A stretch of DNA of 64,000 bases from Chionoecetes opilio (taxonomy: Eukaryota > Arthropoda > Malacostraca > Decapoda > Majidae): NCBI GenBank assembly GCA_016584305.1, contig JACEEZ010009995.1:76746-140745 (forward strand). Direction: 5' to 3'. The notes beneath the pieces are model-generated. The model did not search any database and was not told the DNA's origin. It saw only the letters and a list, made by a program, of their open reading frames with translations. Below are positions 20,940-35,800 of this stretch, in pieces (the first letter of the stretch is position 1; every line of letters starts with the position of its first letter). The translations under genes were made by a program, and so were the position numbers.

Positions 20940-23900
20940 TCAATACTGCAAAGTGCCACTGACCATATCAAACCCCTGTGTGAAGATGTAACCCTGCGCT
21001 GTGTGCACGGCCTGTGGGGGAAGTGCCTGGACAGAGTACTCCGTGGTGGTGACGCCGGGGATAGTCTGCACCGCCTGCACGGACGCCCCACCACCACCCA
21101 GAGGCACAGTTGAGCCAGACACCTGGAAGAATTATATGCGGCAGTGCAACAGTGACAGGATTGAATGAGCCAGGCATATTGTTCTATAACTGGGGGAAAA
21201 ATGTCGAGAGAAAGACTGAAAACGCCAAGTAATGTCAGATACATATGAATAATAAAATGTAGGAAGATATGTTGCTACTAAAAAAAAATGGGCAAAAATA
21301 TCTAGTTAAATTTTACGTGTTTACATTCTTATCTAATCCTAATCTTGAGGACGTACTGCGTGTTTATCACCCTTATAGTGTGGTAAAGACTAGTTCTAGT
21401 GTTTTGTAGCAATCATCAATCATTGGGGGCATACGCCGGGGGGCACGTCGCCTCGCCCACCCTACGACGCCACTCCCGGGGGTCACCACGCGTGAGTTCC
21501 CATGCAGGCTCCTTTCCCATACCAAGCAGCTCTCGACAAGAAACATCAACTTGCCCCAGCCACGAGCCTTGTGGGCGCCCCCTTGGCCTCCTCCACGCCG
21601 GATTGTCTCTTACAGATACAACCCGATGGGAAGGATCGGTTTCAGGGTAGCGTGCCACATGCCCATATAGCCGAAGTTGGCGCTGACGGACTATGCAGGT
21701 AATAGGCCTCGATTCAGTCTCACGGTGCAATCGCTGATTTGACACGTAATCATCCCAGCGATAACCCATGATTCTGCGAAGACACTTATTACCAAAGGCA
21801 TTGATTCGTCTCTTCAAGTCACTATTTAGTGTCCATGTCTCACAACCATAGAGTAAGACAGGGATCACAAGCGACTTGAAGATCCGGATCTTTGTCCTTC
21901 TGCACAGGTACCGACAACGCCAAATACTCCCGCTGAGCGAGCCCATAACACCGTGGGCTATGCCAATCCGCCGTAAGACTTCTTGACGTGACCCGCCGTC
22001 ATTATGGACTGCGCTACCAAGGTATGTAAAACTTTCCAGGATCTCAATGTTCTCGCCACACGCATGAACAGACTGTACTGCTTCATCTAGTAAGTCTCCA
22101 AGCACCTGGACCTTGGTCTTGAGCCAGGAGACCTCAAGTCCCAAAGGCTTTGCCTCCTCGTGCAGCGCCTCGAGAGCCATCACCAGGACCTCCAGCGACT
22201 CAGCAAAGATTACTGCATCATCGGCAAAAACAAGATCAGTGATCTTGATGTTGCCGACGGATGCTCCACAATCACTTTGATCTACAAACTTGTCCAATAC
22301 CCAGTCCATACAAGCGTTGAAAAGTGATGGGGCAAGGACGCACCCTTGCCTCACTCCTGTATTCACAGGAAAGAAGCTGGATACACCTGCCCCACACTTC
22401 ACAGCACTCTCAGTTCCAGAATACAGACCAGTTATCAAACCAATAGTCCTTGCAGGAATCCCTCGAAGTCGCAAAAGATCCCAAAGTGACTCACGATGCA
22501 CCGAGTCAAACGCCTTCTTGAGATCAACATGGGCTGCAAGCATCCCCTGTCGAAACTCACGTCGGCGTTCCACCAGGACACGAAGCGCTAGGATACGGTC
22601 CATTGTTGACTTACCAGGCGTGAACCCAGACTGCTGAGGTCTCTGATGCTTCACCAGATGACTGCGAATCCGTGTCAGCAATAGATGGGCAAGCACCTTG
22701 CCTGGTACGCTGAGCAGTGTAATACCGCGGTAATTGTTGCAGTCCTGACGGTCCCCTTTCCCTTTCCAGATAGGGATGACCAGCCCCCTTTTCCAGTCAG
22801 GAGGGATGGTACCTGATTGCCACACGGCAGTCAGGACAGCATGCAACCCGCGGATCATGGCCTCACCCCCAGCTTTGAGGAGCTCCGCACTGATATTACA
22901 AACACCAGCTGCCTTTCCACCCCTCAACTTTGCTACAGCCTCTCTGACTTCGTTAAGAGAGGGTGCGGTTTCGTCAATGGGAGGATTGGCATCCACTGCC
23001 TGTAACCCAGTGGTGTGAAGCTGCTCAGTTGGAGGGTCCAACGTGAACAACTGCCCAAAGTACTCAGCCCAACGAGTCATCTGCCCATCCATGTCCGACA
23101 CGAGGCGCCCATCTACTGTTCGAATAGCACTCGCCCGAGAAGGAGACTTGGAACGGAGCTTCTTCAGGGCTCGGTAGGCGGGTCGGAGGTCATTAGCGTT
23201 CAAATGACCCTCGACATCCTCAGCGAGACTCCTGACATACCTCTCCTTGTCTCTCCCCAGGAGGGTTCTAGTCCGGCGTGACAGAGCCCTGTGCTGGTCC
23301 CGGTTCCCAGCCAGCCTGGCAGCGCGACTCTCCTCAATTTTCTCCAGCGTCTCCGTCGAGACAAAACCACGCCTTGACCTCGGGCGCTCCCAATACACTC
23401 CTTGGCAGCCTGTAGAGTTTCACGTTTGAAGGTATCCCACAGTTCTACAGGGTCCCCGAGAGCACCGAGCACATCAAACCGACTCGAGACTGCCACCGCA
23501 TACTCATGAGCACATGTCAAGTCCTTCAGTTTCTCAAGATGAAATACAGTATGGTTACCTCTTGAGATTCTTCTGGACTTGACATGAAGCTTAAGTGTAG
23601 CAACAACAAGTCTGTGATCTGTTCCAAAGAACTCAGCGCTCCGGTAAACCCTGCAGTTCTGGAGGATCCTCCAACAAGTACTAACTTTGTAACAAGTGTC
23701 CACATAAAGGCAAATTTACCACATACACAAGCATGGGAAGGCAGGAGTGGTGGCCGTCTATTCCATCTGGGCACTGAGGTCACAACTTAACTAAGATACC
23801 TACCCATAGCCTACCTGGTGAACAGAAGCTACAAAAGGAAAAGAAATACACCCAAAACGTTGCCACCTGACTAGGATTTCAAATAATGTGTATCACCAAC

Positions 23901-26778
23901 AACCCTACAGCAAACACTCTACAAAATAATGAAATAAAACAAACAAACGTAGCCTCTAAATCAATTTATAAGTAGTTTGTTATTAGCATTCGGTATTTAG
24001 TATTATTGTACAGGGAGGTCCCGTTATACGAGCACTCGGTATACGAGAATCCGATGATACGAGAGGTGTAAGTTAGGGTCTATTTTCAATATACGAGATC
24101 GAAAATCCAATGATACGACATTCAAACTGGGTTGAGTAAAAATATCAAGTTCAAAATGCGTGCCCTACCACTCCCAGGCTGGACAAAGGGGGATTTGGTT
24201 GACCTCAGTGAGATCAGAGCGGCCTGATATTTAGGGGTAATTAGCAGGTGTGCGGCCCCAACCTTGGGACCGCAGTCAGGTCACCCCTAGCAAGGCGTGA
24301 CCTGAAGGGTAATTAAGCATATGGCGCGGCCTGACCTTTAGGGGTAATTAGCAGGTGTGCGGCCCCAACCTTGGGACCCCTACACTACCTTCTCTTGTAT
24401 CACGCGGCGTCCCCTACATTACAACGTCTTTTTTGCTTGTTATGCATGTTTTATGTTTAATTAATGTGCAGTTATGTTATTTTGTGTGCTATTTTCTCTT
24501 TCAGAATGCTTTTTCTACAGAATAGGTAGTACAGTGTGGGTAATATAGACGCTGTGTGTTTGTTGTGTTTGCTATAGTTTATTTTAGCTTGAAAAACACG
24601 TTTTTTTTTTGTTTTTTTTAATAAATTGATGGGGTCCTGGAACCAAACCTATATTTTACCATTAGTTATGTGTTTCGTTATACGAGATTTCGCTTTACGA
24701 GTATGCCAGGTGGAACCTAACTGCTCGTATCTTCGGGACCTCCCTGTATTAGTATTCGGCTAGTTATTAGTATTGGTATTAGTTTTCTATATTCTATGTT
24801 GCTCACCTGCACCACGTGGCCGATGGAGGGCATGTGTGCCTGCACGCTGCCCACCACGGGGATGGTCACCTGCTGGCCGCCCATGGTGATGTACTGCCCG
24901 CCGCCCACCAGGCCGCCCACCTGCCACCATGAACACACACAGGTCATTCAGGTTCTCACAATACTATGCATCATCTTTATAGCTTTACATGTGTAACGCG
25001 AGAAAAAGGGTTAAAACTTTTGACTCATGATTGACGAAGAGTTTACGTTGAGTGTGGGGGGGGTAAGTAATATATAAATGTTGAGTAATTAAATGCGTCA
25101 TTTTCCTTCACTCCTCAGTTCTGAATCACTATATATATATATATATATTTCGACAATATTTTGTGCCGACGATAGCTGGTGACTTCAGCAGGCCCGTCGA
25201 GGAGGAAGGCAGGTAGCCATATTAGTTGTCTCTGTCCACGTCTCCAGGTGGTAAGACGTGTGGGGAGGCGTGGCTATCAACCCTGTTCAAGGTATGTGCG
25301 GGGAAATGTGTTGGTGGGGATGTAGAGGAGATTGATTATTTATCTGTTATAGCATGAAAGCTCATGGCCATATGTTATTTATAGGGTTTTAGGGAGCGGT
25401 GTGAAGCTGGCGGTGTGAGCAGCGGTGAGCTGTGGGAGCTGAGTGAATGACCTTGGATACACCAGGATACAGCTAAGGCTTTGTTTCATAGTTGGAGTGT
25501 GTGGGTATTGATACTTTACTCAGAGAACCAGTGTAATGGGAAAGTTACACAGAGAATCAGTGTGACGGGAAAGTTACACAGAGAATCAGTGTGACGGGAA
25601 AGTTACACAGAGAATCAGTGTGACGGGAAAGTTACACAGAGGATCAGTGTGACGGGAAAGTTACACAGAGAATCAGTGTGACGGGAAAGTTACACAGAGA
25701 ACCAGTGTGACGGGAAAGTTACACAGAGAACCAGTGTGACGGGACATTTACTCAGTGATTTAGGGTGAAGGAGTTATAGGGTTACGCTTTGAGCACGAGC
25801 TGAGAGTCCCGTCGTGTCCATGTTATTAGCATTAAGTATGTATTTGTGTTGAAAGACATTAGGTTAAGACATTAAGTTAAGACATTAAGTTAAGACATTA
25901 AGTTAAGACATTAAGTTAAGACATTAGGTTAAGACATTAGGTTAAGACATTAGGTTAAGACATTAAGTTAAGACATTAGGTTAAGACATTAGGTTAAGAA
26001 GGAGGGAAGTAATTACTGGTGAATCAGTAGTGTCAATATACTGATTTTCTGATAAAGAGTTGTTATTCAGACCCATTTTAGTACTTACATATTTTCTTAA
26101 TCTTATATTTTTTTTTCCCACTTATTGTGGGTGGTGGCAGCGTAATAGCCAGGATTGTGGAGCCCTTCCAGTTAACGTCAAAGCTATAAAGCTATAAAGC
26201 CCCAGAGGCGTCGACCCTTAGTTAATATTGAAATGCATACTAAGCTATATAAGAGTAGACCGCTCCACATAAGTGTTATCGATTTTCTTTTTCCTGCTTT
26301 AGGTTGAGCTAACTCATTTTGGAGAATGCACATGGTCCCTATTCACAAAGAGACCACGCTCACATCCTTGCCCTTTCATAATTGAGACGATTATTCATTT
26401 TGTGCTGTTAGGCAATAAAGGCAAGCCCCCTGTTAGAGATGAAAGCCAATGGTCCTCAGAAACACACATGGATCACTCCTTTTTCATAGTAGTAGCAATG
26501 TTAAATCTTTTGGGTGTGTTTAGGTAAGGGAAAGGCCTACACATGTTTTTTACACGGAGCAGACAATGTGCATGACAACAAACACTGGCAACAACTGGTT
26601 ACTTCAAGGACTGGGGCAATGTAAGATTATTGTGGCCATAATACATCCAGCTAACAAGGGTTTAAGGCAATATCTAGTGCTTATTGGACAGTGGAAACTT
26701 GTATTAAAAACATACTATCAAAAGACACTGTCAGTCGCCATCTCAGTTATTCCCGCCACCCATTATTATTATTATATT

Positions 26779-26856
<78 letters not shown>

Positions 26857-29800
26857 GTCTGAATGTTTGCCAAGCTTATAAGTTAGAAACCTGAAAAGAG
26901 ATTATGGACAGGAGGAGGGAAGGCTAGGAACAAAATATATAATCTCGTCCATGAAGAAATATGACAGGGTGAGGCACTTTTGAGTTGCAATAGTGTGGCT
27001 AAATATATTGTTTGTTATCGTTGGAGCCTTGATAGGATTTCAGCTTATATTAATTACTGTTCTATATATGTATGAAGAGACTATTATGTCCTGCTAGTTA
27101 TTTTTGTTAATGTGGTGCCGATATTATGATTGTTAAGGCGGTAACAGAAAAAATATACGTATATAAATAGACAAAAAGTGAGCTCATTTTCAATTCTCTA
27201 AGTGTCTGAAAGTGTCAAGATATAGGATGAGAAAGTTGGATTTCTTTTTCTACATCATGTCATGGATATGAATAGATGTTTAGTGGCAAGGTAGCAAATG
27301 TCTCATTCAACAACTGTGCTATACTCTATTCAAGTGATTCTATTAAGAGTGAATCCACTGAATGTGTCACGTGTGAGGGTGTGTCCAGTGCTTACTTCTT
27401 CCAGGGTGGGCAGCGTCGTGGTGCCCTGAGGCTGCGGGAGAGAGCTGCTGCTGCCACAGGTCACCACCTCCTCCTCCTTCAGGCCAGACGCCACTGTAGC
27501 TAGGGCGAGAGGGTCCAAAACTCGCACCTGTCAAACACAAGAGATGTATTCCTCAGTTGGTACTCTAATGGCGACTACCAGAGGTTAATTTTTTTTTCTT
27601 TTTTTCTATACATTTTACCCTTTCCAGCATTGTGGCCTCTCAGGAAAATAGAAATACAAACATTTAAGCGGAAAAAACGAGCTAATATCATTTGCTATGC
27701 ATCTCTCTTTTGCTCACATTCACATACTTCAACAGCTTTCTTAATGACTACATTACTATATTTTCATTACTTATGTAATTAATTGTAATTATTGATCACA
27801 AATGACATACACAACAGGGCATTCAGTGAGTAATATCAGCCTCTTCATGACTCACAAGACCCTATGCAGTCATCACCAGTGCATCAACCCTTTCCAATGC
27901 ATTTCCCCTCATTCCAACTCAACAAATCCCATGAAAGCATTGGGTCTCATGCCTCCCAAGCCATACCAGAAATAATAATCTTGTGTATAATATTAATCTT
28001 TGGTGAGAAGTGGGACAGAGCAGTAGTGATCACGTATCAATAGACCGTTAATCAGGAGTCAGTCACACCACCAATCACCAGCCACATAGAGGAGGAAGAG
28101 GATACAGTGGGGGAATATTTGTTTGGAGATGGGAATGTGGAAGAAGCAAAAAGAACAATCAACAGTTTTTGGACGGCCAGGGAAAAGAAGAGGAAAGAAA
28201 GAGAAAGAAAGTAAAAGACAGAATAAGAGAAGACAACTAACTAAAGACCCAGACAGCAAGAAGAGAAACATCAGGGAGTGCCGATGAAAAAGGCCAGACT
28301 CCCGACCCACAACTGAACTGAACATCCAGCCAGTGACTGTGTTAAGCACCAAGTACCTGGGTAAGACTGGTGCTGGCGGGGCTGGTCTGGCTGGGGGCAA
28401 CGACAGTCACGGCCACCTTGTCACAGGGTTTGTCATGAACCTTCCTGAAACACACAAGCAATACAAAATATTTAAGCATATGTATTTGCAGGTGTGGCAA
28501 TCAGGTACCATTCCTCCTGACTGGAAAAGGGGGCTGGTCGTCCCTATCTGGAAAGGGAAAGGGGACCGTCAGGACTGCAACAATTACCGCAGTATTACAC
28601 TGCTCAGCGTACCAGGCAAGGCTTGCCCATCTATTGCTGACACGAATTCGCAGTCATCTGGTGAAGCATCAGAGACCTCAGCAGTCTGGGTTCACGCCTG
28701 GTAAGTCAACAACGGACCGTATCCTAGCGCTTCGTGTCCTGGTGGAACGCCGACGTGAGTTTCGACAGGGGATGCTTGCAGCCTATGTTGATCTCAAGAA
28801 GGTGTTTGACTCAGTGCATCGTGAGTCACTCTGGGATCTTCTGCGATTTTGAGGGATTCCTGCAAGGACTATTGGTTTGATAACTGGTCTGTATTCTGGG
28901 ACTGAGAGTGCTGTGAAGTGTGGGGCAGGTGTATCCAGCTTCTTTCCTGTGAATACAGGAGTGAGGCAAGGGTACGTCCTTGCCCCATCACTTTTCAACG
29001 CTTGTATGGACTGGGTATTGGACAAGGTTGTAGATCAAAGTGATTGTGGAGCATCCGTCGGCAACACCAAGATCACTGATCTTGTTTTTGCCGATGATGC
29101 AGTAATCTTTGCTGAGTCGCTGGAGGTCCTGGTGATGGCTCTCGAGGCGCTGCACGAGGAGGCAAAGCCTTTGGGACTTGAGGTCTCCTGGCTCAAGACC
29201 AAGGTCCAGGTATGAAAGTTTTACATACCTTGGTAGCGCAGTCCATAATGACGGCGGGTCACGTCAAGAAGTCTTACGGCGGATTGGCATAGCCCACGGT
29301 GTTATGGACTCGCTCAGCGGGAGTATTTGGCGGTCGGGACCTGTGCAGGAGGACAAAGATCCGGATCTTCAAGTCGCTTGTGATCCCTGTCTTACTCTAT
29401 GGTTGTGAGACATGGACACTAAATAGTGACTTGAAGAGACGAATCAATGCCTTTGGTAATAAGTGTCTTCGCAGAATCATGGGGTATCGCTGGGATGATT
29501 ACGTGTCAAATCAGCGATTGCACCGTGAGACTGAATCGAGGCCTATTACCTGCATAGTCCGTCAGCGCCAACTTCGGCTATATGGGCATGTGGCACGCTA
29601 CCCTGAAACCGATCCTTCCCATCGGGTTGTATCTGTAAGAGACAATCCGGCGTGGAGGAGGCCAAGGGGGCGCCCACAAGGCTCGTGGCTGGGGCAAGTT
29701 GATGTTTCTTGTCGAGAGCTGCTTGGTATGGGAAAGGAGCCTGCATGGGAACTCGCGTGTGGAGACCCCCGGGAGTGGCGTCGTAGGGTGGGCGAGGTGA

Positions 29801-32800
29801 CGCGCCCCCCGGCGTATGCCCCCAATGATTGATTGATTGATTTGCAGGTGCCCAGAAAGTTGTATTTTCTTTCACCACCCCCTTCAAGATATGTTTCTTT
29901 TCTCCTCTTAATCGATCAACTGAAGAAGCTACAGTACCTTTGATTAAAATAATAACTTCATGCACATCATAGCACACAATCAATTACTTAAACGCCACCA
30001 CAATGTCTCAGGGTAGATATATTTGTTCTATTTGTATTCATGAGACTCCTACCGTGACTATAATGATACACGCCTTATCATACTATATACAATACCTGAT
30101 GGATGCTTATTAGTGCTTTGAATATACCATTCCTCCCCCATTCAAATAATAACAGCTAATACTCATAAAGCATGTCTATGTGTAATGAAAATGATAAACA
30201 GTACTAAAAGGAATTTCATCACAAATTAAGCCTTCCACATCAAAATGTCCGTACTTGTTCTCTCTCCATTCATCTTTTTATATCGGAGGGAATTATAGCA
30301 TCACAAGAACCAGGTCATCAGCAATGCCTGCCTGCGTGTGGTGCTTGCCTGATGTGCTGCTTGAGGTCATAGGCTCCAGCATAGGTCTTGGTGCAGAAGG
30401 AGCAGCGGTAGCGCCGGTCCCCGCGGTGGCGGCTGATGTGCTCGTCCAGCTTGGTCTTGCTGACGAAGCCACGGGAACACAGCAGGCACTGGAACGGTCT
30501 CTCCCCTGTGGCAAGAACGTAATCAAGTCATTTAATCATGGGACAATCTGTCGTTAAATCAAAAGATGATGATGAGAAAAGGTTGAAGGTTGTGAAATTT
30601 TGAACACTTAGGTAAAAAGGAAGATAGATGAAGCACAACAGGCATTGGAAAGGTCTCTCCCCTGGTGCAAGAATGAAATAAAGTTATTGAAGTATTTTCA
30701 CAAGTTACAAATAAATTATGTCCAATTTAGGTATATAACCCAAAGCTCAATCAAGGTGTCACAAACCCGTGTGTATTCTCTCATGGTACTTCAGCTTCTC
30801 CTTCCTCTTGAACTTCTTCTTACAGAATGAACATTCAAATCTCTTTTGGTCGTTGTGTATCTCCATGTGGGTCATCAGGGAGCTCTGGGTCATGAACTTG
30901 TTGCCGCACACCTGGGGAACCGTCAGCCCATTACTAGACTAGACTATTACTTTTACGAGATGATTACAAGGGATTACAAAGGATTACAAAGGCACCCCAA
31001 ACTGATAATGGAAGAATAAGAGGAGGAGGAGGAAGGAGGAGGAGGAGGAGATTATTACAAAGGATTACAAAGGATTACAAAGGCACCCCAAACTGATAAT
31101 GGAAGAATAAGAGGAGGAGGAGGAGGAGATGATTACAAAGGATTACAAAGGCACCCCAAACTGTAATGGAAGAATAAGAGATGTTGGCATTGTTTTGCAG
31201 TTTACACCTCTAGTACAAAACTGCTGAATACAACAATGCATTCCCTGAGTTTCATGACTGCAATTTGTATTTATGTTCTCATCTATAAAAAAATATTTGT
31301 CCAACAAAACATAATATGACATCACCCATTATCTCCACAGTCACTTGGCAGCTACGATTTTACCACGAAATAAGAATAAGAAAGAAACAAAGAGCACAAA
31401 TGCTAATGTTTCACAAGAATACTAGCCTACCTGACACAGAAACTTCTTGTCCAAGCCGTGCATCCTCAGCTTGTGGTTTGTGAGATATATCCTGCGAATG
31501 AACTTTTTAGGACAGAGGTCACACTTGAAGGGTCCCAGGGCACTGCTGGACTCATGCCAGTTGATGGCGTGCTTCTGCAGTGACGTCCTGCGCTGGAACG
31601 ACTTGCCACACTCCTCACACACAAAGCATTTCTCATCTCTGTAAAATAACAAACCCTTTACAAAAAAATCAGACTGGATAACTGTGACAACGGAGGTCCC
31701 TAAGGCTCTCAACAACACAGCTGCCTCTCACAACCCAAGGAAATACACAACAATGAAAATGAAGAACAGGAACTACCACGTATAGGTCTCAGCCTCTTGT
31801 AGCTTCCTTATTTTCTGATGTTATTAGGTCAAATTTATCATCACCACCATCAATGATATGGACGAAATGAAGAACGTGACTTACTTGTGCATCTTCCTCT
31901 TGTGGTAATTGAGTTCCTTCTGCGTGGTGAAGAGCAAGGTGCATACGTTGCAGGGGTAGGGGCCCGGGGAGCAGCGGGGCAGGTGGTAGGTGATGCGCTT
32001 GAAGGTGCGGTACTCCACGCTGCACACCTCACACACAAACTTTCTGAGCTTGTGTAGCTTGAGCACATTGGTGATTAAGATCCTGTTGGAGAGCTGGAAA
32101 GGAAGGTTCGACAAAGCTCTGTGTGGATATGTAGAAAATTATGACAGAGGAGTGATTACCATGGTGAGGGAGAATGTATACAAAACTGTTAGAAAGAGAG
32201 GAGTGATTACCATGGTCAGGGAGAATGTATACAAAACAGTTAGAAAGAGAGGAGTGATTACCATGGTCAGGGAGAATGTATACAAAACTGTTAGAAAGAG
32301 AGGAGTGATTACCATGGTGAGGGAATGTATAAAAAACTGTTAACTCATAAGATGGTGAAAAGAAACGCAGGAGATAGTGTGAGCGTGAGAGAAAACAAGG
32401 ACAATTGACTCGCTTTAGAAACAGGTGTACAAATATAACTCATAGGTAACAGGCTATTTCAGCAAAACGCTTACTTAAAACATGAAAACACATCAAGTGT
32501 ATGAATAAAATCTACTAAAAAGATTGAAGCAGGGAACAGTATTCACAGCCACAATTACGAAAGTTTTGTGTCTTCCTTAGTTCCACCTAAATGAATACAC
32601 ATGGACAGCTGTGATATTCTCAGTTTTAAGACAATACTGTACAATCCCTTCTCCATTAATTAAATTCATTAGCTAGTGAAACATATTGACTGATAGTTTC
32701 TTCATTAATTTTTTCCTTCTCCATTAATTAAATTCTTTATCTAGACTCTTTAGAGAAAAATATTTGACTGGGAGTTTCCTTTAAGTTCTCTTCTAAGTTG

Positions 32801-35800
32801 CATTCCTCATCAATTCTTTTAACATATGTATTGTATTCCTCAGCTCACCGTGGAGGTCGGGTTCTCATCGTCTGTTGGTAGGCGGCAGTGGTGTGTGTTG
32901 AAAGAGTTCATGGAGAGGCAGGCCAGGTTGCAGGTCTTGCAGCAGTAGAGAGGAAGTGTGTTGTTGCTGATCAGTTCAGAGTTGCCTGCCTCCCCGCCAT
33001 CCTCATCCAGGTGCACCTAGGGAAACACTGACTGTCACCTCCAAGACTTAATTCAGTTGACAGGTTAATGGTCATGAAATAAGTAAAATTATTCTCATGC
33101 TGATTATGTGTCACTACATATTTTTAGTGTTTATACTTAAAACACTCCCAGTAATTAATATGAAGGATTATGATGCTTCCTATACACAAAAATATACTAC
33201 ACCATATTCATGTCCTACAAACGTCTTATTGAACACAGCCATAGCTCTAGTTTCTTATTCCCCACACCCTCCTCGTCCCAGCCACACTTTACCTTGGCGT
33301 AGTGAATGGACAGATGGTTCCACTTGGAGAACACCCGGCCACACTTGTCACACGAGTGCTTCTTAGAGGAGCTGCTGTCAAACACTTTACTGTCCCCTCC
33401 ACATGAGTCAAGGCCTGAAGTGTCATCTGGCAGCGTTCTTCTTCGCCTGCGCTTTGACACTGAATTTGCAATACTGAGGAGAGTTCTGGTATCACACACA
33501 TGACCAAATAACAGATAAAAGCTAAAATATTTCATCAAGCTCATAACTAAAGATATCAAATACTTGTCTGGCTCCTATAATTTTACAATCTTGAAGTATC
33601 ATGCATACATATTCTTACATTTATTCCAAATATGTTTCAAATGATCTTTATCCGTATCTGAACTCTCTTCCTCAGCACAAGAATGAGACTTGCTCCTCCT
33701 GCATTCTCTGTTTCAAAGTATTACATTGAGGGCAGCAACTACCTGGAGCACTGGGAACAGGTGTCCACATGAGCGGTGGTGGCAGACAGGGCGGCCTCGC
33801 CCTCCAAGGACAGGCTTCCCCCACACTGTGGATGGCAGCACACACATTATGAAGGAATGCTGAGGTCATCCTGCTCTGGGAGAAGCTGATTGTACACATA
33901 TGATTTACAAGCTGGTAGTGTGTATGTGACTGTTTGTTGGGAAGGATTGAAGGTGTGAAACTAGAGGAAGACAAAGATAAAAGTTCATGAAGTCTTTGGG
34001 ACAATATCGGAAGACTATGATCAAATGGACTGAGGAAAAATGAACTTCAGCATATGTTAACCTTAACCTTAATGCAATTTGGAAATTGTCCTAAATCTTC
34101 TAGACTTCTTGTCGCATCACTGTAGGACTGATCCACACTGACAGATCCCTCAAGGATCAGCACAGGATCTGGCATGCTTCTCATCTGAGGGGACGGGTGC
34201 TCCGAGGTGGGGAAGGTGGCGGGGAAGGATGCAGGCAGCAGCGTCGCCGGTAAAGAGGTGGCTGTTGGCATGGAGGCGATGCTGTTAGGAGGCAGCACCA
34301 TCCCTGCAGCACTGTTAGCATCCTCAACCATGCCGTCCAGTGCTGGGTGCTTATCAAGAGAGGCTTTGATATCAGCCACAGGAAGTCCATAGTGTGAGGT
34401 GGTGGACAGCTGACAGCCTGGAATTTCCCCTCCTTCCCCGGGGCTCTCCTGGGACTCCTCTGAACTCTCATTGTCTGAAAGGAAACACTGATGATAAGGA
34501 CCAAACATCTCCGTCAGGGCGATGTGTGATAGCAACCTTGACCACACTCTGTACAGTGAAGAGAAAATTCAAGCTCAGGAAATGGAAATCCCTAAACAAA
34601 GGTGGCAAACTGTATTATGGTCATGATAAAAAAATATACTTAGTTATTTTTGTTATTTAGTTATTTTAATATGTCAATTTTTGTAATCTGACAATAAATG
34701 ATTTCCTGTGACAGAGAAAAAGGAAGCACATCATGAAACTTAAAATTATATTCGTACTTAAAATAAGAAATTATTATTACTATTATTTATTATTTATTAT
34801 TATTATTATTATTATTATACCTGAGGAGGCATCCGAGTGTTGTGCATTGATGACAGACGGTGATGCTGTCTTGCTCTTCAAGTTGAGGACAATAGTCTGT
34901 ACCCCAGAAAAATAAAAGGCATTGGTCACTGATGTATTCCTATAAGACATCTTACCCTATGCAGTGAGGTTATTAAAGACTGTCTGGCTAGGCTTGCCAC
35001 CATTAACTATATAAGGAACCTTTCAAACGATTGTTAAATGACAATTTACAAAGAAAAAATTACCCATAAGTATGTACTATATCGAGTCCTTCACACTTCA
35101 TAAAAAAACAGTTTCAGCAACCACTTATTATTTACATGTACATATGTATTAATTATTCATTAGTTCGTAGTTTATAAATTCATGCAATAAGTTAGTATTC
35201 TCTGCTTGTTTCTATTTCAAGCATTGGCAACAAAACATGCTGTCAAGCCCTCGGACCACTGACCTTCAAATTGGATATCAACTTTTCCAGGCTCAGGATG
35301 TACTGCGGGATGGAGCAGCCGGCCTCGCCCTCGCTCTCGCCCAGCTGGTAGCTCAGACTGCCGCCCCGCACCAACTCCGTCTCCTCGGCCTGACCAGGGA
35401 AAAAATGCATCAATGTGAGGAAACACGGCCATGTGTCTTGTAAGGTTAAGCAGGAGGTGCAGTGTAATAAGTTACTGTAGGAATTTCCTTTATTGCCGTT
35501 TGGTGTTTTATTTGATAGTTATTTTTAGCTCATTTGAGTGTTTTGAGGCCTCATTTCACTGGGTATGATTAAGATTGCCCGCTAAACAAACAGCAATAAT
35601 ATGAACAAATACCTAAGTTACTACCTATATAGCTAGGTAGGTACTATATTCCATGGATGGGGTTACTATTTAAGATGCAGAGAGTGGACATTACGAATCA
35701 TTTTTATAGTATACTAGCCGCAAAGCCGCCCTCCGGGCGGACTTTTTGGCTAGCTCCTGCGGAGGGCTATTGGTGGGCCTTTGGCCCACCACCTGTGTTT

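Noticed and set aside
31990..32343. Plus-strand frame with RGVITMVRENVYKTVRK repeats
   Set aside because: A 51-bp tandem repeat inside an intron of the minus-strand zinc-finger gene; the frame persists only because 51 is divisible by three.
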